A DNA stretch of 7,629 nucleotides from JAVBNU01 sp031551265 (lineage in GTDB: Bacteria > Cyanobacteriota > Vampirovibrionia > Gastranaerophilales > Gastranaerophilaceae): the NCBI GenBank assembly GCA_031551265.1, contig JAVBNU010000077.1:1-7629 (forward strand). The letters run 5' to 3'. Position numbers and translations under genes: made by a program. Of the stretch, positions 1 through 6,429 are shown one piece after another. The notes beneath the pieces were generated by a model. It was not told the DNA's origin. It saw only the letters and a list, made by a program, of their open reading frames with translations, and did no database searches. How positions within the stretch are numbered: position 1 is the first letter of the stretch; every line of letters starts with the position of its first letter.

Positions 1-1
1 G

Positions 2-1042
2 AATAGAGAAGCGCAGTCTAATATAAGTGCATACAGACACTCTCTTATTGATTCAAATATTAAAAAAATATTGGAAAATCATGCGCAGAAAATTTTGCAT
101 TCTGCGAATTCGGTTGAAAAATATTCTCAGCCATATAATAAAGCAAAAATTTTAAATGATTTAGCATATTCACACTATCAAAATGGAGATATTGAAAAAG
201 CCGGCATTACTCTAGGGGCTTCTTTCAGAGTGTTATGCCCGAATTTAGATGTATGGGAAACTCAAAAAGCAGAGTTAATACGAAAAAAAGAAAATTTTGA
301 AATACTTAGGGATTTCTTTTATTGTTCAAATAATACTAAAGCTAAGTTATTCGTTATGAAAAGTATGAATGCACTTGGCAGCAAAGAATTTGTCCCTATT
401 GCAGAACAAGTTTGTAATTTTGATGCCGATGTAGTATTGCCCAATAATGCCGAAACTATTTATGAAGCGCGCACTTTGCTCAATAAACACTACAATTTAT
501 ATAAGCTGAGAGCATTCTTAGGCAAAGATGGTTTTTATAAAAGCGCCGCTTTGAATATTTTTTCAAAATGGGGGTTGGAAAAACATGCTGACACATTAAA
601 GCCGCTACTAAATGATGAGAATCTTTATATTTCGGCGAAGGCAGGAGATACCATCGAAACTTTGAGTAATTTAAAAAATGTTCAATCAAGTGATGAAGAA
701 ATGATTGAAGAAGCAAGAAATGCTTTTAAGAAACAATCCACTGTCGCTCAATGTATATCAAATCTGGAAAGAGGATATAGTGGAGCGGAGGAACTCAAAT
801 TAACTGCCACGTCTTTTGATACAGAAACAATAAGACATTCCATCTCGAAATCTGGGAGCAGTTCTTTGAAAATTGAGCTTATAAAACTCTTAGGTAATGT
901 CGGAACAACGCTAAGTGATACACAGTATTTAAAATCTTATAACGTAGATGAAGAAGCCAGTTCTAAAATGGCCATAGCAAGGGCTGAAGCCATGATGAAA
1001 ATATTGTTACGTTCAGGTATCGAATATAGTTATTTAAATTAA
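2..1042 (+). CDS. Helical-repeat (HEAT-like) protein, 5' end outside the window
   Basis: The frame is open to the left edge (346 codons visible, ending TAA at 1040-1042), so the true start probably lies outside. An in-frame TTG at 71 has no Shine-Dalgarno sequence before it and I do not accept it as the start. The visible protein is almost entirely alpha-helical. It has paired amphipathic helices of HEAT/armadillo style, for example residues coded around 535-665 (K-S-A-A-L-N-I-F-S-K-W-G followed by T-L-K-P-L-L-N-D-E-N) and around 865-1020 near the C-terminus. No signal peptide, membrane span or catalytic motif is visible. Such solenoids usually act as protein-protein scaffolds; that role is inferred here. 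The gene lies 11 bp upstream of the 1054 gene, whose ribosome site abuts this stop codon, so the two are almost certainly co-transcribed and probably translationally coupled. I do not recognise a specific family; a TPR-like or purely helical fold is the alternative. Confidence 0.8.
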   Translation, partial: NREAQSNISAYRHSLIDSNIKKILENHAQKILHSANSVEKYSQPYNKAKILNDLAYSHYQNGDIEKAGITLGASFRVLCPNLDVWETQKAELIRKKENFEILRDFFYCSNNTKAKLFVMKSMNALGSKEFVPIAEQVCNFDADVVLPNNAETIYEARTLLNKHYNLYKLRAFLGKDGFYKSAALNIFSKWGLEKHADTLKPLLNDENLYISAKAGDTIETLSNLKNVQSSDEEMIEEARNAFKKQSTVAQCISNLERGYSGAEELKLTATSFDTETIRHSISKSGSSSLKIELIKLLGNVGTTLSDTQYLKSYNVDEEASSKMAIARAEAMMKILLRSGIEYSYLN

Positions 1043-1053
1043 AGGAGCAAAAA

Positions 1054-2073
1054 ATGAAAATTCTTTCCGTATCCCCTAACTACAATAGTAATAAACAAGT
1101 ACCTTATCAGCAGAATGCTGTTACTTCTAAAAAAACTCTACTTATTTCTCAAAAAACAAATCTAATAAAATTCGGAGATGGCCGATACTTACCGGATACT
1201 AAAAAAATTAATGCGAGTGACTGTAGTCAAACGCAAATAGAGCTTTTAGGAAAATATTTTCATGAAAAAGATGATGACGAAATTGAATATGCATGTAGTA
1301 GATTGAATTATTTGTTTTTTCATGATGAAAAAAAATCAAAACGAGGATATGAGCGCTTATCGGCAGAAGTTAAAAAAGTACAAAAGCAAAAAAAAGAATG
1401 GATTTCTGAAATATCAAAACTCACAACCAAAGAGGCGATGGGTGAAAGCAATATAGTAGAGCAAAAATTAAGAGTTCAAAGAGGTTTTCTTAATTATATA
1501 AACATACCTAACGCAAAGATAGTGAATGGCATTTTGATATACGGTCAGTCTAGAGAAAAGGAAGAATTTATAAAGTGGATTAAAAATGACGCAGATGCAA
1601 CATATATGGAAGTACAATACGACCATAGCAACCCTACAGCATCACTAAGAAAAATAATGGATCAATCAGAAAATGCAAAAATCGTATTTGATTCTACCAA
1701 AAGACGAACTATTTTGATGGTTAAAGATTTGGATAAATTATTAACCAGTGACAGTACTCCTCAAGAACGAAGAAATTTAGGGGTGTTCAAAAGTTTCATT
1801 GAAAATATCTCTGAAAAGTACCATACAACAATTATAACCAAGACAGACAGAGCAATTGATGATTTTGAAGATGCATCAATCGGCACTGAGCGCTTTGGAC
1901 TTTTAGTAAAACTCAAAGATGGCATTACAAAAGAAGGTAAGGGGCGTTTGGCTGATTTGCGTGAAAAAGTTCAAGAGTTGAATACCTACGCCTCAGAATG
2001 TAGAGATAAATGGTACTATCCGGACCATTATGTTGAGGGAGGAGGATGGGACCAATTAGCAAATGGCGGATAA
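1054..2073 (+). CDS. Degenerate AAA+-like protein without Walker A (339 aa)
   Basis: Start ATG 1054 is set by AAAGGAG at 1041-1047, touching the stop of the preceding gene. Residues 1-50 are a low-complexity Asn/Lys/Ser leader ending in I-K-F-G-D-G. Residues 55-150 are charged and helical. Residues 155-290 match the last module of the 648-residue protein encoded at 3440-5386. They contain N-G-I-L-I-Y-G (158-164), where an ATPase would have its P-loop but with no GKT; a Walker-B-like strand T-I-L-M-V-K-D (219-225) that lacks the catalytic Glu; helix R-R-N-L-G-V-F-K-S-F-I-E (239-250); sensor-1-like strand H-T-T-I-I-T-K-T (257-264); and T-E-R-F (278-281) at the arginine-finger position. No AAA+ lid domain follows, only a polar tail with Tyr, Trp and Gly residues. 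By sequence it should not hydrolyse ATP. I infer a structural or activating partner of the ATPase at 2239-3426. The fold assignment comes from aligning the locus paralogues and is not a recognised family. Confidence 0.85.
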   Translation: MKILSVSPNYNSNKQVPYQQNAVTSKKTLLISQKTNLIKFGDGRYLPDTKKINASDCSQTQIELLGKYFHEKDDDEIEYACSRLNYLFFHDEKKSKRGYERLSAEVKKVQKQKKEWISEISKLTTKEAMGESNIVEQKLRVQRGFLNYINIPNAKIVNGILIYGQSREKEEFIKWIKNDADATYMEVQYDHSNPTASLRKIMDQSENAKIVFDSTKRRTILMVKDLDKLLTSDSTPQERRNLGVFKSFIENISEKYHTTIITKTDRAIDDFEDASIGTERFGLLVKLKDGITKEGKGRLADLREKVQELNTYASECRDKWYYPDHYVEGGGWDQLANGG

Positions 2074-2238
2074 CCCGTGTTATGTGCATAAAACTTAAAA
2101 AAGAATTAAAGCACACTGTCAACTCCTCGGATTTTAACATGAAATATCAGCTTAAATGCACTTTACAAGCATTCTGATATATTCTGCCGAATGAAAGACA
2201 AAGGCAAAGTGTTTTTTCGATTTATGCAGCGGGCTCAA

Positions 2239-3426
2239 CTATTGTCCAAGTTCCTTTTTTACCTGAGCAAATTGATTTATTTTTTTTGAGGTAATTTTTG
2301 GTGGTATATTTCCTGAACGAATCATCCTTATGTAGTCATCTACAGCGGGATTAGTATTGTTCTGCCAAACCTCATTAATATTTGTTACTATATCACCATT
2401 TGAATAAAATTTGTCCCCAGATTTAAAAAATTCATCTACAATTTTGTTTATATCATTGTCAGGTAAATGTTTTTTTGCTGCTCTTAATTTGTCAAAGACA
2501 ATTTCTTTGCAAATTTGTCTATCAGGCGGGTCAATTGCGACTTTTATGGGCGTAACGTCACCGGACAGTATTTCACTATCGATATCCAAAGGATAATTAG
2601 TTGTCAGAAATAAAGTACACTTATATTCTTTTGAACAAACTTTAATAAAGTTCTTAAGTTCGCTTAATACTATTGAGTCTGTTCCGGCAATGACTTCTGC
2701 CTCATTTACAACAATAATTGTTCTTTGTTTATCATTGTGCTGGTATCGTTTTTTCGCGATGTCTGCTTCATTTGATATTTTATTCATTATTGCGCAATAA
2801 TCATAACCACCTGATTTTGTATAATCTTTTGGGTCAATCATACATAATTCAGAAAGAGATTGTTCAGCAAGTGCTTTGGCAAATGTTGTTTTGCCATTAT
2901 GTGTAGGACCATAAAATAAAAGAACATTGGGTACTGGTTTATTTTGTGAAGTTCTTGCCATCATCATGTTGTCTAAGATAAATTCACTTTTTAATTTATC
3001 TTTAACTTTTATGTAACCTGATATTCTGTTAAAACCTTCATTAGCACCTAAATTTTTCATAGCCTCCAAATAATTTAGAACAATTAGTCCGTCATCGGCT
3101 GCATTAGCTTTTGAAGATTTGCTCAATGCTTCGTTTATCTCCCTAAATTCTTTTGTGATTTGCGCCAGCTCATCATTTTCTCTTTGTCTTTCATATAAAG
3201 ATTTTTCACCACCATATGCTGAGTTTGGATTGTTGATTTTTTTGATGGTTTCATCTAATGTTTTTCGCAATGCTCTAGCCGTTCTTTCGTATGGAGTCTC
3301 CGAAGATGAAAAAGAATCACTTTTAAAAGATAGTTTTGTATCTGTGTGAGACAGCCTGCTATAATCAGATTGAATTTGGTTGTTGCAACAGGTATAATCG
3401 GCCGGTGAGATTTTAGTGATGTTCAT
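2239..3426 (-). CDS. AAA+ ATPase with intact Walker A (395 aa)
   Basis: Start ATG (3426-3424) follows a strong AGGAAAGGA site that overlaps the stop of the upstream gene, 13 bp away, so the two form an operon. Residues 1-45 are a Ser/Asn-rich leader with L-S-F-K-S. Residues 45-150 are helical and charged. The ATPase core follows: Walker A G-P-T-H-N-G-K-T (173-180), a possible pore loop G-G-Y-D-Y (206-210), Walker B I-I-V-V-N-E (237-242), sensor 1 L-T-T-N (274-277), and a lid region with N-G-D-I-V-T-N-I-N-E (343-352) resembling the sensor-2 helix of classical AAA proteins such as FtsH. Two departures stand out. The Mg-coordinating Asp of Walker B is Asn (N241), with the catalytic Glu kept. The stretch where FtsH-like proteins carry arginine fingers reads G-D-V-T-P (289-293), with no Arg. 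No protease or nuclease domain is fused. The likely role is an ATP-driven remodelling subunit; the substrate is unknown. AAA+ membership is firm, function is not. Confidence 0.92.
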   Translation of the reverse strand: MNITKISPADYTCCNNQIQSDYSRLSHTDTKLSFKSDSFSSSETPYERTARALRKTLDETIKKINNPNSAYGGEKSLYERQRENDELAQITKEFREINEALSKSSKANAADDGLIVLNYLEAMKNLGANEGFNRISGYIKVKDKLKSEFILDNMMMARTSQNKPVPNVLLFYGPTHNGKTTFAKALAEQSLSELCMIDPKDYTKSGGYDYCAIMNKISNEADIAKKRYQHNDKQRTIIVVNEAEVIAGTDSIVLSELKNFIKVCSKEYKCTLFLTTNYPLDIDSEILSGDVTPIKVAIDPPDRQICKEIVFDKLRAAKKHLPDNDINKIVDEFFKSGDKFYSNGDIVTNINEVWQNNTNPAVDDYIRMIRSGNIPPKITSKKINQFAQVKKELGQ

Positions 3427-3439
3427 TGATGATCCTTTC

Positions 3440-5386
3440 CTAACTTACTTTTAATAATATTCCGAAACGTTCTGTGCCGATTGAAGCGCTTTCTAAATTG
3501 TCTATTGATTTTGCCCTTGCTAAAATCGTTGTGTGATATTTTTTTGATATAAGTTCAATAAAACTTTTGAATACACCTAAATCCCTACGCGCAGCAGCAG
3601 TCGTATCATTGGATAGAAATTCTTCTATATTCTCGACTTCAATAATTGTTCTCATTTTTGTTGTTTCATAACTGTTTTTTGCTTGCTCTGCACCTTGCAT
3701 TATCTTGTGCAAAGATTTTATCGGTTCTTGTGTATCAAATTTAATTTTATGAAATTGAACTGTACCATCCAAAATTTTTCTTATAGAATCAATCGCCGCT
3801 GTAGTTGCATTGTCATTACCATACACTAAAATACCGTTTGTAACCGGAGCAGGCAGAGGCATGCCTGCTTTTTCTAAAGCAACATCAGCAAAAAAACTTC
3901 TAAAAAGTCTTGTACTGATTTGAGGATGCACATCTAGTGCTGCCATATTGGCTTTAATCTTCGCCAATATTTTTTTGTAATTTTCTTGATTTTTGCCTAA
4001 ATCGGCTACTGTTAAGATACTATTTTGTTTATTTGATGCGATGATTTCAGGTAATGCATTCTCTTTTGTCGCGAAAACCAAAGTTGTATTGTGTTTTTGA
4101 CCGCAGGTATCAAATGTATCTTTAATTTTTTTGTATTCAGGCAAATTGTTATCCATAGTGCTTACTAAATCCTCAAAATCTTCAAGATATAAGAAAGTTT
4201 TTTTGCCGGTCAAATCATATAATTCTTTATTTTTCTGTATAGATTGTTCAATTTGCTTATGTAGTTCTTGTATAGAGCTTGTTTTGCAGCTTAGAGTTTC
4301 AAAATGAGTAGGGATAGTATCATTTACTGCCGTCATAAATTTATTTATACTAAAAGTAACGCCATTTTTGAAAATCAAACTATTTTGAGACTGTTCGGTG
4401 TTTATAATAGACGACAGAATTGGGTCAATAGAGTTACCACCGACAATATAATCAGAAGTTTTCTTGCTTAACTCAGTTGTTTTAACAGTTATCTCGCATT
4501 GTTGTTTGCGCATATACGTTTCCAAATCTCCTTCAAAATTAGCAGAGCTGATTTCAGGCTTAAATTTCAAGTTAAATCTTTCCGTAGCACAATGGGTTGT
4601 ATTTTGCGGCGTTTCGGTTAAATATGTTATTTTTGAGGTTTTATTTTTATCAAGTAATTTTTTGAAACTGTCTGATAAACTTTCACTCTTAGATATGTCG
4701 TTTAAAAATTCAGCAAAATTTTCTATGTACATAAAAACATGTTTCTTAGGTTCAGGATTTGTAATATTTTGCAGCATATCCAAGAATATATTTGCGGTAT
4801 CTTTTGAATATTTTCGGGTTATAAAGTTGGCCTCAAATTTTGTCGCTAATATTTTACATACTTCAATAGCTTTTTGTGGAGAAAGATTTTCTAAAGTTAT
4901 TACGTCGGGCAATTTAAAAGAATTTGGTATATGAGCTTCTTGTAAAGCAAAAAATTGTTCCAGCGGCAATATACCTTGCTTTCCATTGGCTATATAATTT
5001 ATGCAATCATATTTTTTAGAGCCTGAATACCGTAAAATTTGGTTAAAAAGAGTATTTTCTTTACTTGAAACGTGTTCTTTTACAAAGGCAGTAATTTTTT
5101 CGGCCCATTCAGTATTTGTAATGTTTTCAGGTAGTGTAGGCCTTATCACAGGCTTACCTTTCCTTAAATACACCAATAATCCGGCAATTCCAACTCCTAA
5201 CGCAATTAATCCCCCCCACATATATTTTGAATTTGAGTTGGCCTTTATTTCATGATTGTTTGTTCGCGGCAATGGTAACTCAGGGTTATGATTACTAGAA
5301 ATTGGCATAGGTATCCATGCCGTCTGAGTCGGCACAATAAACGGTTGTTTTGTGTTATTAAATTGTGAGTTTACGTTTTGTATCAT
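3440..5386 (-). CDS. Membrane-anchored protein with three tandem degenerate AAA+-like modules (648 aa)
   Basis: Start ATG (5386-5384) follows AAAAGG at 5398-5403. Residues 1-54 are polar and Pro/Asn-rich. Residues 56-74 are one hydrophobic span (M-W-G-G-L-I-A-L-G and on), followed at once by R-K-G-K, so positive-inside predicts N-terminus out and a large cytoplasmic C-terminal part. After a helical linker come three modules. Module 1 (about 157-280) has Walker-B-like V-F-M-Y-I-E-N (217-223) and T-E-R-F (268-271). Module 2 (about 336-463) has F-L-Y-L-E-D (398-403) and sensor-1-like T-T-L-V-F-A-T, but no T-E-R-F. Module 3 (about 515-648) has N-G-I-L-V-Y-G (517-523), I-I-E-V-E-N (581-586) and T-E-R-F (638-641), and stops right after it, without a lid. 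None has a GKT P-loop. Module 3 is closely related to the 339-residue protein at 1054-2073. The likely role is a membrane scaffold for the downstream ATPase (inferred). I recognise no named family. Confidence 0.85.
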   Translation of the reverse strand: MIQNVNSQFNNTKQPFIVPTQTAWIPMPISSNHNPELPLPRTNNHEIKANSNSKYMWGGLIALGVGIAGLLVYLRKGKPVIRPTLPENITNTEWAEKITAFVKEHVSSKENTLFNQILRYSGSKKYDCINYIANGKQGILPLEQFFALQEAHIPNSFKLPDVITLENLSPQKAIEVCKILATKFEANFITRKYSKDTANIFLDMLQNITNPEPKKHVFMYIENFAEFLNDISKSESLSDSFKKLLDKNKTSKITYLTETPQNTTHCATERFNLKFKPEISSANFEGDLETYMRKQQCEITVKTTELSKKTSDYIVGGNSIDPILSSIINTEQSQNSLIFKNGVTFSINKFMTAVNDTIPTHFETLSCKTSSIQELHKQIEQSIQKNKELYDLTGKKTFLYLEDFEDLVSTMDNNLPEYKKIKDTFDTCGQKHNTTLVFATKENALPEIIASNKQNSILTVADLGKNQENYKKILAKIKANMAALDVHPQISTRLFRSFFADVALEKAGMPLPAPVTNGILVYGNDNATTAAIDSIRKILDGTVQFHKIKFDTQEPIKSLHKIMQGAEQAKNSYETTKMRTIIEVENIEEFLSNDTTAAARRDLGVFKSFIELISKKYHTTILARAKSIDNLESASIGTERFGILLKVS

Positions 5387-5476
5387 ATATTTTGATACCT
5401 TTTATTATACCTTATTTATACAAATGTAACTTTCAGATGAATTTAGCCATTCTCAATTCAGAGATTTTATATTGAA

Positions 5477-5505
5477 TTACCATACAAAAACTCTACTTAT
5501 ATAAT
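5477..5505 (+). promoter_or_regulatory. Candidate rightward sigma70-type promoter
   Basis: TTACCA (5477-5482) is separated by 17 bp from a perfect TATAAT (5500-5505), so transcription would start near 5512 and run rightwards. No well-supported gene begins close downstream. If it is real, it would drive a long leader or a small RNA ahead of the helix-turn-helix gene at 6071. AT-rich sequence makes chance matches common. Confidence 0.3.
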
Positions 5506-5554
5506 GCTTGTGACAAAAAAATGTTGCTAGTTTTTGTACAACTATTTAATAAAA

Positions 5555-5566
5555 ATTTACGTAAAT
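5555..5566. repeat. Perfect 12-bp palindrome in the divergent region
   Basis: ATTTACGTAAAT is its own reverse complement. Part of it, ATTTACGT, recurs at 5668-5675. It sits about 170 bp upstream of the leftward gene start. It could be a dimeric-regulator site, but a short AT-rich palindrome can also arise by chance. Confidence 0.35.
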
Positions 5567-5595
5567 CACTTAAAATATTTCAGCGTCTCGTCCGG

Positions 5596-5610
5596 AATTT
5601 TTTTTGTTCA
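5596..5610 (+). repeat. 15-bp direct repeat, copy 1
   Basis: AATTTTTTTTGTTCA occurs here and again, identical, at 5958-5972. The T8 tract lowers its complexity, but the GTTCA flank also matches. No longer homology between the two surroundings is evident by eye. Confidence 0.5.
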
Positions 5611-5855
5611 TCTTCGGTGATTGTGAGATAAGGCCGGGCAGGGATTTTTGTTTTTATTACAAATGGTATTTACGTCGCAAATGGATGTACTTATTTATAC
5701 CGTTCATCGTTCAACTTTCAAAGAAATGTAAGTCTAAAAAAAATCTGATACGAATTGTGGCTTAAGATCTGATTAACTTGGATTTCAAAGCGATTATACA
5801 AGTGTCAATCTGTGCGTCCTAAATTGACGTATAGATAAATTTGAGTAATAGCATT

Positions 5856-5987
5856 ATGCAAAACAGTCAAACTGCTGTCGGTGACGACCATATGTTCGCT
5901 AAGTTAGCCGAAAATGAGTACTGCTTCATTGATAAAAATGTAAAACAGCTTTACATTAATTTTTTTTGTTCAGAAAGAGGTGTCTGA
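5856..5987 (+). CDS. Doubtful small ORF (43 aa)
   Basis: ATG 5856 to TGA 5985-5987. The first half is polar and acidic (A-V-G-D-D-H-M-F-A-K-L-A-E-N-E-Y), and the end reads L-Y-I-N-F-F-C-S-E-R-G-V. Its mixed amino-acid composition looks more like protein than the surrounding AT-rich DNA. However, there is no Shine-Dalgarno sequence before the ATG, it is very short, and I recognise no family. It may be a gene remnant or chance. Confidence 0.18.
   Translation: MQNSQTAVGDDHMFAKLAENEYCFIDKNVKQLYINFFCSERGV
5958..5972 (+). repeat. 15-bp direct repeat, copy 2
   Basis: This is the second exact copy of AATTTTTTTTGTTCA, 362 bp after the first. It lies inside the doubtful small ORF at 5856-5987, where it is read as N-F-F-C-S. 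The first copy is read as the same five residues in a separate 36-codon frame starting at ATG 5521. Confidence 0.5.
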
Positions 5988-6070
5988 ATGATACGAAATC
6001 TCCTGAATAGCTTCCAATTTAAGCAAGCGTGAGTGATGAATCATTGTGTAGAACCACAAAGGAGATACTA

Positions 6071-6360
6071 ATGAATCATAAATCCAAAATCGCGAGTTTT
6101 TTGTACAATCATTTTGACAGATTGAATTTATATAAAAACGATTGGGATAAAAGTCCAAACAGTATTGAACTTAGGACAAAATTACTAAAAAACGTCAGGA
6201 GCAACACCTGAGTCAAGAGCGACTTGCGGCGCTTGTCGAAGTACACAGAAATTATATAGGATGTATTGAGCGTGCCGAAAAAAGGGCAGCATTGCAAACC
6301 ATGTACAAAATAGCAAAGGCTCTTAAGTTGTCGTTAGAAGAATTATTTAGAGGGTATTAG
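6071..6360 (+). pseudogene. XRE-family helix-turn-helix regulator, frameshifted
   Basis: ATG 6071 follows a strong AAAGGAG site (6058-6064) and is preferred to an in-frame ATG at 6029, which has none. The first frame gives a 40-residue N-terminal part ending S-I-E-L-R-T-K-L-L-K-N-V-R, then a stop at 6209-6211. The rest of the protein continues in another frame, open from 6175 to TAG at 6358-6360. It reads R-Q-E-Q-H-L-S-Q-E-R-L-A-A-L, then H-R-N-Y-I-G-C-I-E-R, then K-I-A-K-A-L-K-L-S-L-E-E-L-F. This is an unmistakable XRE (Cro/cI-type) DNA-binding domain, and no start codon exists in that second frame. The whole would be a compact repressor of about 100 residues, typical for regulating phage or integrative elements, consistent with the recombinase downstream. 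It is disrupted either by a small deletion or by programmed -1 frameshifting at A-AAA-AAC (6187-6193); I favour the deletion. Confidence 0.85.
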
Positions 6361-6400
6361 CAGTGGTAATGCAAAGAAAAATTAATGTTTTTTAACTTTC

Positions 6401-6429
6401 TTTACAAATTTCACCTAAAATAGTGTAAT
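6401..6429 (+). promoter_or_regulatory. Strong sigma70-type promoter for the membrane protein and recombinase genes
   Basis: TTTACA (6401-6406) and TGTAAT (6424-6429) each match the sigma70 consensus at five of six bases and are separated by exactly 17 bp. Transcription would start near 6436, about 50 bases before the ATG at 6487. It is the only good promoter in the 126-bp gap after the regulator pseudogene. Confidence 0.6.

Larger units (their letters stand above)
5387..6070. other. 684-bp divergent intergenic region without a convincing gene
   Basis: This gap lies between the leftward unit (start at 5386) and the rightward helix-turn-helix pseudogene (start at 6071). It is AT-rich with several T-runs. 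A TATAAT-like box for the leftward gene lies at 5404-5409 on the - strand, but it sits so close to the ribosome site (5398-5403) that transcription from it would begin past that site. Its value as a promoter is doubtful. Other contents listed separately are a rightward promoter candidate, a 12-bp palindrome, a repeated 15-mer and one doubtful small ORF. A 14-codon ORF (5988-6032) with AAAGAGG before it starts directly after the TGA of that small ORF, and could be a leader peptide or chance. I see no tRNA, rRNA, CRISPR array or recognisable riboswitch here. Confidence 0.6.

Noticed and set aside
71..73. TTG as start of the first gene
   Set aside because: There is no ribosome site before it and the frame is open to the window edge, so the gene is treated as 5'-partial.
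1925..2140. Leftward 71-codon frame overlapping the end of the 339-residue gene
   Set aside because: Mostly antisense to a supported gene, with no motif and no ribosome site.
2159..2217. Possible terminator between the convergent operons: CACTTT (2159-2164) with AAAGTG (2206-2211) followed by T6
   Set aside because: Only six pairs with a ~41-base loop, partly filled by a weak CATTC/GAATG stem. Position and T-run fit a terminator, but the hairpin is not convincing.
4464..4934. Long open frame on the + strand (156 codons)
   Set aside because: It lies wholly inside the 648-residue gene on the other strand, has no ribosome site or recognisable motif, and is the antisense shadow of a well-supported protein.
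5404..5409. TATAAT on the - strand as promoter of the 648-residue gene
   Set aside because: Transcription would begin about at 5397, after the ribosome site at 5398-5403, and no good -35 box is 16-18 bp upstream.
5521..5631. 36-codon ORF after the rightward promoter candidate
   Set aside because: No ribosome site and low-complexity composition. Only its sharing of N-F-F-C-S with the ORF at 5856 is notable.
6036..6079. ATGAATCAT repeated at 6036-6044 and 6071-6079, and the TTGTG/CACAA inverted repeat (6044-6048, 6055-6059) before the regulator start
   Set aside because: Too short to separate from chance in AT-rich DNA, though autoregulation at this spot would be plausible.
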